From Romanomermis culicivorax (Eukaryota; Nematoda; Enoplea; Mermithida; Mermithidae), in assembly GCA_963922205.1 (NCBI GenBank), contig CAWUHX010000144.1, positions 744,001 through 808,000 of the forward strand: a DNA stretch of 64,000 nt, in the 5' to 3' direction. Position numbers and translations under genes: made by a program. The notes beneath the pieces are model-generated. The model was not told the origin of the DNA. It worked only from the letters and a program-made list of their open reading frames with translations, and ran no database searches. Below are positions 24,010-35,851 of the stretch, one piece after another (the first letter of the stretch is position 1; the number at the start of each line of letters is the position of its first letter).

Positions 24010-24766
24010 AATTAGTGAAAATTGATAGTCACGTGAAGTACGGAGTCAAAACTTTCAGAACTTTCACAATTCATTTTTTTCAATATTTTTAAATAAAAAA
24101 AATGACAAAAATATAGTCCTCAATACTATTTACTAGGAAGCTAAATTAGAACAGACCAAAAATTTTTTGAAGGATTACTTGCAGAAAGCAGAAAATTACA
24201 AAATTGTGAAGCTGTGCTTGCCTCAAGAAATTTAGGAAGACCACACACTTTTTCGTTGCAGGCCATGACATAATAACGACATGACATACCCAAGTCAGTG
24301 ATCTTAGGGTGATCCAAAAATTTATAAGTCGAGAAGTTTTGTACCCGGAAAGTCTAACTTGTCTCCGGAATTTGTTTCTCGACAGGTAGCGATTATACTG
24401 TCGTTTTCTGTATTAAAAATTCATATGTATAACTGCAGTAGATACCTATGCATGCTCATTACGCATGGTGAACCACACTGCAGCGAAACAAAGGTAAACA
24501 TTCTTTTTTTGACCACAATTGTTCATCACTTGCCGTTTGTAAAATTTCCACATCATTGGCAAAAAGTTACCAATAATTCAATAGCAATAAACAAATGTTA
24601 AACTGCTGATCGCACAACTCACATTAATATTTTATTCGCAATTAGACTCTTTAACATGATTTTACTGTAGATGTTTTGTTCTTGAAATTGCTCATTTCAA
24701 GCAATTATGCGTGAAAGGCGTTTTAATTAAATCAGTAATCCGGCCTTGGGCACTAAAGGTTTGGAT
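24010..24766. other. No feature recognised
   Basis: AT-rich sequence upstream of the 7TM exon. No promoter motif or exon is clear. Confidence 0.4.
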
Positions 24767-25094
24767 CCGGTTTCCTTAGAGACTTAAGGCCCTGCTATAC
24801 TTCGACGGCCTGCGCCGGATGAAATATTTTTAAACCGACGCCGCCGTCGCCGGCCGGCGCTGGTCGTCGAAGTATAGCAGGGCCTTTAGGCTCCAGCAGA
24901 GTTGCACCCTGCCAATGTTATTACATACAGATATAGGCCACAACTCAGCTGTAGCTTAACATTCTCGATACGTTTCATGTGTATGAGTAAGCTACACCTG
25001 TACTGCACCTTAACGACAATGATATAACATATCGAATTAAGCTGCAGCTTGGGCCACAGCTCAGCTGGAGCTCAAGTCTCCTTGATGAAACCGG
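24767..25094. mobile_element. CCGGTTTC fold-back MITE, interrupted by another MITE
   Basis: Ends CCGGTTTCCTTAGAGACTTA and the inverted CAAGTCTCCTTGATGAAACCGG are those of the uninterrupted copy at 54784-55010. Inner blocks such as CAGCTGTAGCTTAAC and CACAGCTCAGCTGGAGCT also match. A 99-bp element at 24787-24885 splits it near the left end. No ORF. Confidence 0.8.
24787..24885. mobile_element. PIF/Harbinger-like MITE, 99 bp, TTA target duplication
   Basis: A 21-bp perfect terminal inverted repeat begins AGGCCCTGCTATACTTCGAC. TTA lies on both sides (24784-24786 and 24886-24888), the 3-bp TWA-type target of PIF/Harbinger elements. The core is strikingly GC-rich for this genome. It sits inside the MITE at 24767-25094. 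Confidence 0.85.
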
Positions 25095-27413
25095 TTCCTG
25101 ATAGGCCCATAATGCGAAAAATCCCGTCTTTCAATCTGCTCCAGTTGCTGTAATGTAACGCTTAAACCACTTTCTTTCTTAGCACATTGTATGAACACTT
25201 ACTACACGACTTCGGTGAAAAATCTTTCAAGTTTGCCATGCAAAAATTGACCATCTACTTATTTATCTCCCAAGACAGATTTTTGCAAACCAGTAGGTAG
25301 AAAATCCTACCTGCAGGTAGTTTATAGCCGCTTTAATGAATGCGGCCCTAGATCACTTTTGCTGATAACATGAAAGCAGACTGGAAAAGTTCTATAGGCC
25401 GATGGGTATTTCTAGCCGTGTGAAGAGCTTCATCTTCCATCACAGACGTGGCGCGAACAGTGGCATTGTGACTGAATTGATCAGGAATGTGAACGATTTG
25501 TTTTCATTTGAAAAAGCATGTTCTTTTGCAATTAAACTGTGTGGGTCCAGTAATTTCAACATATGAGTATTATTATTTGGAGATCAATTTTAAGGATTGT
25601 GATATATTGAACTATGTATTGAAATGCTCTGAAATAGCTTCACGGTGATGTGTACATTGAGGAGCCAGTACTTTAACAAAGTCTAATTTGGCTTCCTATG
25701 GATCAGCTCAGTTGTTAGACAATGCACTGATGACGTATTAAATCAATGAAGAGTATCTTTTTTCCAACAGGTCTGTTCCAGTCAACATTACCCTTAAACC
25801 ATAGATGGAAATTTTCTATTTGTATCATAAAGCATGTGACTATTTATCGAAATGTTACATTTTAATCTGTCTTATTTCACTTGATCGATTGCAGCAGAGG
25901 CTATGAATGGATGAATGAATCTAAATGTAAATGAGACACAATTCTAAATGCCTATAGGCACTGTGGGAAGGCCGATAAATCGACAACTTTATTGGAAATT
26001 GATATATTTTGGAAATATCGTAGTAATCATAAACTCATGGTATGGTTCAATCTCAGTTATGAATCAAATAACTGATTAGATTAAAAAGAGGTGGATCCTA
26101 AAAGTGTGTCCACAGATCTTGAAAAATGCCCACGATAGATTACTAGTGATGATTCACTATTTTTTAGCAGCATACCTATTAGCGCAGTCGCTGATTTTCT
26201 TGACGAGACTAGAATTTTTATTAGCACAGACCCAACTTTAGTAGAAAATAATACTCTGATGATTTGACGATTTCGGTAGGTATTTCACATGTCCCGAAAT
26301 GGAGAGATATATAACAGGATGAATTTCACCCTTTTATGCGAACTAATTCTTGTCAGATTCTTTCTTTACTAATTGTCTTGTTCATAAAGAAAGTTTTCAC
26401 ATTATATGCATTCGCTTTGAGTTCGGAATTCATGAAAAAATAATTTCGAAACTTCAGTTAACAACATGTGAGTCAATTCCGAATTTTAAAAAAAAACAAA
26501 TCAAAACTTTATTATATGGCAACTCAAATATTTTACTATAGTTCACTTGATTTCAAATGAGCCTCGTCATGCGAAACAATATTTTACGTCGGACTTCATT
26601 TAAAAAAGGAAGTACAGTTGCGCTATTCTTTACATAGTCAACATAATCAATACCAACTAAATGTGGTCCGATAGCTTCTATTCGCAAAAAAGGTACTGAA
26701 AAGATCTAAAAGTTGCATGACACGACCAACAAATTTAATTAAACTGTCATGCAGCAGCGCTAAAATGAAAAGTAGAAAAAAATCTGTTGTATCACTGTTA
26801 TCAGATGAAGACTGAATATCCTAAATCTCTAAACATCAAATCAAGTGAGCTGTTTGGTTTATTCTTAAGCCATGAAATGGTAACTGTTATTCACAAACAA
26901 AATCATTTCCCTTATTATGACTATTGAGCCATCTTCAAACAATAAAACGTCCATAGAGCATTGTGGGAAATATTTGGAGTAGAGTAATTATGAAGAAATA
27001 ATCAAGGTTAACATCCTATTTGGATGTAATTTATTAATGAAAAGTACAGTTTCCCGGCCTAAAACATAGTTCCTTCAATCGCAGCACGTCAATGTCACGA
27101 ATTTGAAATAACGACAAAGATATTAGGGGTTGAACATTGCCTATCAATGCCAATTTTTTCATAGCCAAACATTAAGGTTTACCCAAAATAACGACAGAAA
27201 TTTACGTAGGCAACATGTCTAATTTGATAATAGAGACTCACTACTGCATAAGGTGAAAAGATCTAATTTGCTGTTACCGATAGGTTGTCTTACAGCTGCA
27301 TCCTCATTTTGATGGATGACTTTTGTGGACTCCTTTTCGACCTTCTCAGCATTGACTAAGTTGCAATATTACTCACTCAAGGTGCATGAGCATTGTTTTG
27401 AAATTGTAATCAG
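25095..27413. other. No gene or repeat recognised
   Basis: AT-rich. Short ORFs only, none with a recognisable domain. Confidence 0.45.
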
Positions 27414-28971
27414 GGGCCATATCCATAAAGGAGGCTAAAGTCTTAAGTCTATAGACCGAGCTAAAGTCTATAGACCGGTCTACATTTAGACCGGGCTAAA
27501 GTCTATTCATAAAAGATTTTTTTGGCTGTCTAAATGTAGACCGGTCTATAGACTTTAGCCCGTCAGAAAGAGACTTGTAGAAATTGAGATATTACTAATA
27601 GAATCGAATATTAGTAGCCATAACTTTATAAATGATTGAGATAGAACTTTTTGAAAGATCTTTTTGGGTTGGTCTCAGGAAATCTACAAATCGATACCTA
27701 GTTTGTCGCATTCTAGAACGAAAAGACTCAAACGCGCAGAAAAAACGTTTCCCATACCATAAATTCAAGTACAAAATGTTCAAATATGATATAAAAGAAA
27801 ATACTAATTTTCCTGATTGCTCGATCGAATATTTTATCATCATTATATCTTCCAAAAACTTTTATATGCAATAGGATAGTCGTTGAAGTAGCCTCACTGA
27901 TGAATGATCACAATAATGTCACTATTTCTAAAAAATTCAACTTTTAATCAATGAAGGAAAAAAGTAAGATAAGTTTATATGCCTTTTAAATCTATAAATA
28001 AAGCATAGAAGTAAAAAGTACTCCGAAATTGTGTCGATCATTGAACAAAGGGCATAAGCGTTGCCATTCCTCAGCCCCAGGTTTGAGTAAATTAAGTTAA
28101 AAATAGTTTCGATCATGTGTTAAAAACACAAAAACTAACGGACATAATCATAATCTCGTTGGTTCCTGATCAGCTCAATGAGCGTCAGACCAAGATTTAC
28201 AGCTGATGAAGCAATGATCGTTGCAATGTACTCATAAAGGAGAGAAACAATAGAACAACGACTATACCTACAGTAACGAAATAATTTTAAACTTCTATTA
28301 TTGAAACTCAGCTACTAGAACAGCAGAGTATGCATATCTGACGAATTCCGTCCTCCCATATTTCAAAGTTCTCGAGAAAAACATGAATGCTTACCAGGAA
28401 AACCAGATTTTGAGTGAAATCAGATTTAACTTTTTGAATTTGATCTCCATTTGGAAAACTGATATACTGTGGCAAATGGCATAAAATCGCAGCAGTAAGT
28501 TTATGAATAGTTCGACACGTTGTTGGTTGACTAATACTATCAGTCACCGATTACCATTTGAATTGTCCTACAAGAATAGCACTGTATAGCAAAACTTGCA
28601 AAATCGAAGGAATAGCTCAATTTCTCTGAGTCGGACTTTCAATATCTCCACAAATCAATTCAGTAATGTACAATATATCTTGACGACCAAAACGAAATCA
28701 TTGCATTTTTGGTTTAAAAGCTACGGAATCTCGTATATCACGAAAAACTCTTTTTCGTCTCAACACCTAAAATTTAGGAAGGCAGCCATTTCGCTGAAAA
28801 ATTTTGGTCTAAATACATTTAGCCCGCAAGGCTAGCAGGCTAAATTTTTGGTCTAAAAGTCGACCGATTTAGACCGACTTTTAGACTTAAGACTTTTAAT
28901 GAATACCGTTTTTTCCCGACTTTGGTCTATTGACAGGTCTATAGACTTTAGCCTTTTTATGAATACGGCCC
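27414..28971. mobile_element. PIF/Harbinger transposon, decayed
   Basis: Imperfect terminal inverted repeats of about 40 bp start GGGCCATATCCATAAAGGAG and end CTTTTTATGAATACGGCCC. CAG flanks both ends (27411-27413 and 28972-28974), a 3-bp duplication. Further inverted blocks of the type GGTCTATAGACTTTAGCC lie just inside the ends. The interior holds the transposase remnant at 28308-28760. The remaining 700 bp on the left show no recognisable protein. Confidence 0.85.
28308..28760 (-). pseudogene. PIF/Harbinger transposase remnant
   Basis: One minus-strand frame reads RRKRVFRDIRDSVAF, then a block with GRQDILYITELI and ESPTQRN, then TDSISQPTTCRTIHKL and QYISFPNGDQIQKVKSDF. This is the order of the N-terminal half of HARBI1-type transposases, with the helix-turn-helix-like SQPT segment. 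Three in-frame stops break it, and a frameshift follows SDF, where the family's GFPG block continues in another frame. The catalytic DDE residues farther on are missing. The element cannot move by itself. Confidence 0.85.
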
Positions 28972-29182
28972 CAGAAGCTAATCCGTCAATAGGAATGCAT
29001 TTATTGATACAACTTTCTGCTACATCAATTTCTCGTTAAAAAATATCCCAACCTGTAGAAGTAAATTATCACTAAGACGAAAATTAGTAATTTGTAAAAG
29101 TAGGTTAATACCTAATAATTCCACATATGAATCAACTAATAATCTCTATGAAATACGACCAAACACAATTCTTTAATTTATT

Positions 29183-29416
29183 GCCCGTCTTTCTTGAAAT
29201 GCTTGCAACTATTAAAAGTGAAAAGCCAGTACTATTTCTCATTTTTTACCATTTCCTCACAAAAACCATATATCGAATAGGAACTTTGTGAGCATGCTCA
29301 ATTAACCATTATCATTTCAGAGTAAAAAACCTAACAGTAAAAGCTTTGTGTAAACGACTTTAAGGACGGCAGTTATTTTTTGTCATTTTTTAATACCCTG
29401 GTATTTTATAAATAAA
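29183..29416 (+). repeat. Copy of the 'ACAGACTAT' MITE
   Basis: GTCTTTCTTGAAATGCTTGC, the GCCAGTACTATTTCTCAT block, CATGCTCAATTAACCATTA, AACAGTAAAAGCTTTGTGTA and TTTTTTGTCATTTTTTAAT follow the family order. The right terminal repeat is degraded. Confidence 0.7.
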
Positions 29417-32400
29417 TTGAATATACCAGTTGCATTGTATTCGATATCTAAGGGGAAATGGACAGTGAAAACTACCTCATCACTTGGTATAAAAGTCAGT
29501 AACTGATCCACGAGTGTGGTATGCGCATTTGGTGAATTATGGTTATGTGAAAAACATTAAATTTACCATTTCAAAATGCTCTGTGACTGCAATTAGGTAA
29601 AAATTTATCCCCAAATTAACACACAGAAATGTTACAGCATCACACGTTTCTACAGCATCACACGAAATAGAAATATGAAACGCATGTGTGTTATCCATGA
29701 GTCGCAAGTTTCAAGAAGTCATTTTTTCGTCAAGAAGCTGTATGGTTAGGAAAAGGTCCAATTCAGTTCGGTGTCCAATCTATGAAAATGAAGCTCCACG
29801 GCCTTGTGAATGGCCATCATGCATAGTCGTGAGGAATCGAGCGTTCGAATTTGAACCCACCAAGATAGTCTTTTGAATACAAATAAAAATATTGTGTGCA
29901 AAAACTCAACAGGTTGTAGGTCAATCGATTGATCTCGACCAGATCTACACAAAAATTGAAGTGACGGAGTCATTGCAAGATAAAGCTTGGGTTAAACTTG
30001 GTTGAACTCCCCCAGATCAGTAACTACTTTGAAAAGTCAGAAATTCATTCGAATACTTTGTGAATGATTGAATCGCTAAAAATATCTGGACCCGCAGAAA
30101 TAGTACACAGGTTCTTTTTCCTCTCTTATAGATATTAACTAATCAATGAAAAAAGCTTTCAGAAGGCTTATACTATCCGTTGTTCTAGCATAGTAGTTCA
30201 TCTCTCTCTCGACACAGGAAAAAACGACGTGGTTGCTCGATTCGGCTAGGAAATAGTAGAAAAATTGGTCTACTGATCAGCGTATATTGAAAAGCGCTCA
30301 AACCGTTGATATTTGCTCTTTCTCTCTTGTTCGCATCTTTCATAACGGTAGAAAAAAAGTGCACCAGTATCAATGACAAGCCGAAAAAAGAAGAGCGCAC
30401 CAAAATACAGTAAGATATTAGTTAACCATTATTGTACACGTTGAAGGAGATCCTAGAGAATGAGGAAGATACACATACAAGAACACTCTTAGTATACGCT
30501 TTTTGACCGTCCAACTAAGCTAATGTAATAATTTTTGCTTGCGTCAATTTTCAAGAAATGCGATTTTGTTTGAAGAAGAGCAATAATTTATCTTTTTATG
30601 GAACTAGTATCAGGGAGAAGACTCTTCTTTCTGCAAGAAAAAAGTATGTGGGAGAAGCATCAAATCGCGGAAAAGATCCAAAAAGCAGACTTGCAACAAC
30701 GAGAAAAAAGTTCTTCTAAAAGTCGAGTTCCACATTGCAAAAACACTATTATAATACATGGCTCACACATCTAAATTTTTCCTCAACAAATTGTCACGCC
30801 TCATCTAATTTATCGAATTAAATCAAAAAAGAATGGTCGGTCGGGAAATTGGCAGCAAGAGAAAAGATTTTCATCTCTTCTCCCCGAACAACGAAAAAGT
30901 TCTGGACATGGAGGAAGAAGAGAACAAAAACATGAACGGAATTTAGTGCTTTCGTTTAAGCCATTAAGAGCAATTTATGATGTGTGGAGGTTGAGCAAAA
31001 AAGCGCAGCAGCAGAATGAACTGAAAAAATAACAACTCTCTGACCTTACGGCGAGAAACAAAAGCCGCATTCGCACATAAAAATATCTTTCTTTCACGAA
31101 ATCGATTTATACTAGTTTTTTGTTCTTCTTGATTATTGCTGAAAAATGGCGTTGATGACAACAAGAAAATGCGCAGATCAGCTTTTGACTGATTAGTTTT
31201 TTCTGCAGGGATGTGCGTCACCCTTGGCAAAATAAACTAAACCTTGTAATTGGGCGATTTTTCAACGATTCAATCTTTACATATTGTCGCGAGGATTGGC
31301 AAAAGCAACAAAAGCGAATCTAATTCTCGTGAAATAAAAAGTCGCGCGTTTCGAAAGAGGCCTGCGCATCATGAGGAACGGCACGGCGAGTGTTTCACAG
31401 TAACCACAAATGACCTGTCTTTATAGTCCACAAAACAGACCCAAAAATTCGTCAAAAAGTTTTGGGACTACGATGAATGGAGACGGTTTTGCATGTTTCA
31501 TGCCCATTTATTTTTAAATGAAGCTAGAAAGGCCTACATCATTTGTCAACGTTTTTTTCAATGTTTTAGTTCAGATTGCCAGAGTAAAGCTATGCAAAAA
31601 AGGCTTATCAGGCTTACCACAGAACGCATTTATTCCAAATATTTGCATGTTTTAGTACATTCGTAACGGGGATGTTTCGGCGCGAGCCATTTCGACAGGA
31701 CTTGCGAAAGGTCAAAATCGAGTTATGAATAAATCATACTACATTGATCAAAGCAAAGAAAGTATTCTGTTCAAATATGTTTCTGTTATACTTTTTACTT
31801 TTCTTTGTTATGCTTCTTGTTTTATTTTTCTAATGCTTTGTCTATTTACGTTTATACGTTGCAATTCGTTTGTCATTATCTTCATGACACTCGTATCTGC
31901 TTATATTTATTTTCCATACACACGAGTAGTTTGTTTTAATTTATCTTCTTTTTTATTTCGATTCACAGTATGCATATTTAGTATGTTTCTCTCGATCTCG
32001 CCGATTTTCCTAGTTTTGATTCTTCATCCATTTTTCGTCTGTTTATATTTTTTGAAATTTCCACTATATTGTATCATTTTTTACAACAGAAAAGGTGACT
32101 GACAATGTTCGGTGTGGTAATTCCGTCGTGAACCGATTGACAACTGACGATAAGTTTAGATGATAAATTGTGGTGTTTTTGAGCAAAAGTAGAAACATTG
32201 TAAAGTGAGCTATATTTGATTACAGAATATCAAAAAAGGTCGAACGTACTTCCTCTTGGTGTTCAATTGATTATTCTATGAAATTTTTTTATATCCAAAA
32301 AATTCTATTCTATTCTGGGCAACAAGTATTGGGATTTTCAATTCTCAAAGAATGATCATAATTGCTTCAATTACCTCATCAAACCGCTATTGTTTCATCA

Positions 32401-32889
32401 GCATACATCGACATAATTAACGAAATGGGAAAGTTATCTGGCAATGTGCATTCGATAGCCCATAGTATGCAAGTAATGTTACACAATTCTTTTCTGTCCA
32501 TATGGCATATTTAAATCGAAATTTGTATCAATTTGGTCCGCAGTGTCAAATTCGCCTGCACCTCATCTTAGCGACAGGAAAAATTTAACATAATATGTTG
32601 ATACATGCACTAAGCAGATAATTGGGAGCACCACAATAATGTCCATTAGAAGAAGCGTTCATTTTTAATACCATATGAAATACAGAGTTTGTCCATATCT
32701 TAGTTCCTGAGGCCAGGTAGGTAAACTTTCGATTGCATAACACATTTATGCAAATTTCAATCCAAAAAAGACAATGGGCAAAAATGGTCAGTGGAACATT
32801 ATGCGGTTACTTGGGGCACCATACCACGAAGAATAATTAACAATTTGAAACACCATCCCTCGTTAACATGACGAACACCCACTTCATTA
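29417..32889. other. No gene recognised
   Basis: AT-rich. The ORF at 31725-32102 (125 codons, very hydrophobic) falls in pyrimidine-rich DNA and is probably a composition artefact. Around 31670-31720 the sequence is briefly GC-richer (GGCGCGAGCC), with no feature I can name. Confidence 0.4.
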
Positions 32890-33267
32890 CGTTGAAGGGC
32901 TCTCTGGATGGCGCCGGAGCTGTCCCACCACTGGCCAATGTCGGGGTATTTGTGACTATCCCGACCACGGCTCAACAAAAATGGCCGGGTTCGGGACCCC
33001 TGGATCGGCTACAACTTCAATCCTATGGTGGAATGTTATATGTTACCATACAACATCCCTCCCCCCTTGGAGCAACAAAAGGGCCCCCTGATACGGTCAC
33101 CAACGTTGAAGGGCTCTCTGGGTGGCGCCGGAGCTGTCCCATCACTGACCAATGTCGGTGTATTTGTGACCATCCCGACCACGGCTCAACAAAAATGAGA
33201 CGGGTTCGGGACCCGGAGATTGGCTACATCAATCCTACGGGTAGAATGTTGTATGTTACCATACAAC
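32890..33267 (+). repeat. Direct repeat, two 164-165-bp units 214 bp apart
   Basis: Unit 1 is 32890-33054 and unit 2 is 33104-33267. Both begin CGTTGAAGGGCTCTCTGG and end ATGTTACCATACAAC, and both contain GACCACGGCTCAACAAAAATG and GGGTTCGGGACCC. The units are far more GC-rich than their surroundings. GGGTTCGGGACCC slightly resembles a Pol III B box, but I see no convincing A box. Confidence 0.85.
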
Positions 33268-33299
33268 AAATACAATTCAAATTGCCATTTTTAATAAGC

Positions 33300-33910
33300 A
33301 TTGTCTCCCATGTAATTTTTATACAAAGCGGCACTCTCTATTTCTTATTTAATTTTATGCTTCGTGATTTTTTCTTCATTCTTATCTACTTTTCATCTTA
33401 GTTTTTTGCTTTTACTTCTTTATCTTTACTTTTTCTATTCTCTGAATTCTTTCTTTTTTGTTCTTTTTCACATTATTTTTTTTCTTCCTTGCTGCTTTCT
33501 CTATCTTGCTTCTTCTTCCTTTGTTTCATGTTTTTTCTTTTTCTAATGCTTTTCTACTTATTTTCACATATGCTTAATGTTTTTATTTTTGTTGACGTTT
33601 CCATTCTCTTGATGTTTTCTTTCTTTCTGCATCCTTTTGTTTATATTGTTTATGAAAATTTTCACACTTACAAGGATCAAAGACTCAAGCATGCCGAAAT
33701 GTTGAAGAATTACACGGGAGACTACGGTTATCTAAAGTGACAACTTGTAATGTATTGTATCATAAGCAGAAAAAGAAAAACTTAAATGACAAGAAGGAAT
33801 AAAATGAAAGAAAGCACAGAGAAAAGATGAAAACGTAAAAACATACGAAAAACGAAATACGTACAAAGAAAAATATAACGTGAAGTACGACAATTTGAAA
33901 AAAGTGTTAT
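33300..33910. other. Strand-asymmetric pyrimidine then purine tract
   Basis: About 33340-33640 is almost all T and C on the plus strand. About 33750-33900 is almost all A and G. The two flank a short mixed stretch containing ACAAGGATCAAAGACTCAAG. ORFs here look like translated low-complexity DNA. Confidence 0.6.
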
Positions 33911-33917
33911 TACATTC

Positions 33918-34029
33918 TCGATCGCCCGTTTGGAATCGCCCAATTGGGAATTCGCTCATTAGAGAATTCGCTCAGTTAGGAATCGCTCACAGGGGAATCG
34001 CTCACTTGGGAATCGCTCACATGAGAATA
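33918..34029 (+). repeat. Short tandem repeat, 15-17-bp units (GGAATCGCTCACTTG)
   Basis: About six units of the form GGAATCGCTCAC(A/T)NG, the first three diverged to GAATTCGCTCAT/G. The last three are nearly identical. Confidence 0.85.
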
Positions 34030-35286
34030 CCACTTCTGCTACACTCCTCATGTAATGACCATATCTGAGGTTTTCGCCTATGATATTTCCTTCTCTTATC
34101 CTTATAATTATCTCACCTAAAACACCAAGATTGCAATGTCCAGGCCTCTATGGATCTTACAGATAATCAAGATGATAGAAAGGAATACCTCGGGCTTCCA
34201 ACTATCAAAAAGAATAAGAAGAGTAAGACAGAAAATGAGTATCGTAAATAGCAACATTTATACAAGTCTAGTCTCAATGAGGGTTCTGGGACTAAGGATT
34301 GATTTACCTTACCTCCGCTTAGGAGACTGATAACAACAGATGTCCTCACAATAAGAGAACGTTTTGTTCTGGGCGGAATCATAACATAAATATCCAGAGG
34401 AAAACGAAAATGAACAAATTTACGATTATCGTCAAAATTTATCGGCTTTCATGTGTGCGAATCGGTCTCTAGACTTATCGTAATTTCCTTGGCTAATTTG
34501 ACTAACTTCGAGATGGACTGTGAAATGGCCTCGACAGGCTGATCAGTATACGATTTGCGGCAGAAATGCTTTTGATATAGCAACGGTAATCTGAAACATC
34601 AAACTTCTGAATTTTCCGTCAATTTCAACGTTTTTGTTTCCAACAACAGTGGGTCTCCAAGTGTAGACTCTGAAATAATACGTGTTATAGTGCATTCGGT
34701 GACCGACAATTTACATAAATGTTCTAAACAATTTAAAGTACCTGAAACCTCGTTTTCAGTGGTTTCACTAACGTCGAGATCATCCCGAGCTCGAGATTAT
34801 CTCAATGCCGGGATCATCTCGAACTCGGGCTTAAGTTTGATCTTGAGATGTTGGTTTTCGCTGACATTTTTCATTTAATCCTGATCCTGGCGTCGGTTTC
34901 AGGTACACACAAAAGTTAATCTTCCCATCCAGCACCTTTAAGTGAGAACTTTTTTATTTTTTTTGTTACCGTTAATTGTTAAAAATGTATTTTTTGTGTT
35001 ACCAATCGATAAATTGACATATTAAACGTGAACGAAATTTTCAGGATAGGACAAATCACTTAAATTCTATGAATGATGTCGAACTATAAGATCGTTAATT
35101 TTTCAACTTAGTTCCAGCGTACAAATGATGAAAGAATCAATGAAAGTAAAAGGAAAAGTTCAAGGAATATTTCAAATTTATGGTCACATTTTTAGCACAT
35201 TTTAGCTTCTCATGCAGTACGATTATATGCATTCATCTTTTACATTTTTCAGGGTATTTTCTGAACAAACATTTATTTTTTTTTAC
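34030..35286. other. No gene recognised
   Basis: Mixed AT-rich sequence. A GAGATCATCCCGAGCTCGAGAT / GGGATCATCTCGAACTCGGG block near 34776-34830 has some internal symmetry. Confidence 0.4.
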
Positions 35287-35332
35287 TTTAAGCCAGCTTA
35301 AGCCTGAGCGCTCAGGCTTAAGCTGGCTTAAA
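35287..35332. repeat. Perfect 46-bp palindrome
   Basis: The left arm 35287-35309 (starting TTTAAGCCAGCTTAAGCC) and the right arm 35310-35332 are exact reverse complements with no spacer. A T8 run precedes it. Confidence 0.95.
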
Positions 35333-35851
35333 CCTGAGGTTCAGTGAAACCCAAAAAAGATGAAACTGACGTCACGCTAGAACTCAGTTTCAATCACTTA
35401 ATATCGACGTCGGGATGTTCCTCAGTTTCGGTTAGTGAGACTGGCCCCAGTGTATTTTGTAGTGTAGTGAAGATAAAACGTCTACTGGGAGCATTATTAT
35501 AATACCCACAATTACCTGACTAATGCATGTCTCAGTGTATCTTTCAGACTTTATCCGCAGCTGAGATTGGGTATAGACGACAAAATTCAAAAGAAAACGG
35601 CCAGTAGTAGGCAAAAAAGATTTGTGTAACAGTAGTCGCGTAACTGTAGGCTATCGAATGCACTGTAAGATGTAAATATTTGTAATTTATACATGATGAT
35701 TTTCGCTCGTCAGTTGAGGTAGTTTACACTGCGATTCACCGACCCTGTATTTAACGTTGGATTTGGGCAGAACGCTAACTTTGTCAGAAAGAGATATGCC
35801 AGTTCAACGACTTCAACCAGTTGCTGAGACCACGAAAAGGTAACCATTATA

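Noticed and set aside
29790-29880. Possible tRNA, because of GTTCGAATTTGAAC
   Set aside because: The loop-like sequence has no matching T stem, and no acceptor, D or anticodon arms fold around it.
31725-32102. 125-codon hydrophobic ORF, seemingly a multi-span membrane protein
   Set aside because: It lies in T/C-rich DNA, where any frame reads as Phe/Leu/Ser/Ile. No family pattern, no splice context, and similar artefact ORFs occur at 33364-33740.
33189-33203. Pol III B box (GGGTTCGGGACCC)
   Set aside because: The match is imperfect and no A box or terminator is placed correctly; kept only as a remark on the repeat.
32868-33401. 177-codon ORF
   Set aside because: It reads straight through the two units of the GC-rich direct repeat; the protein repeats only because the DNA does.
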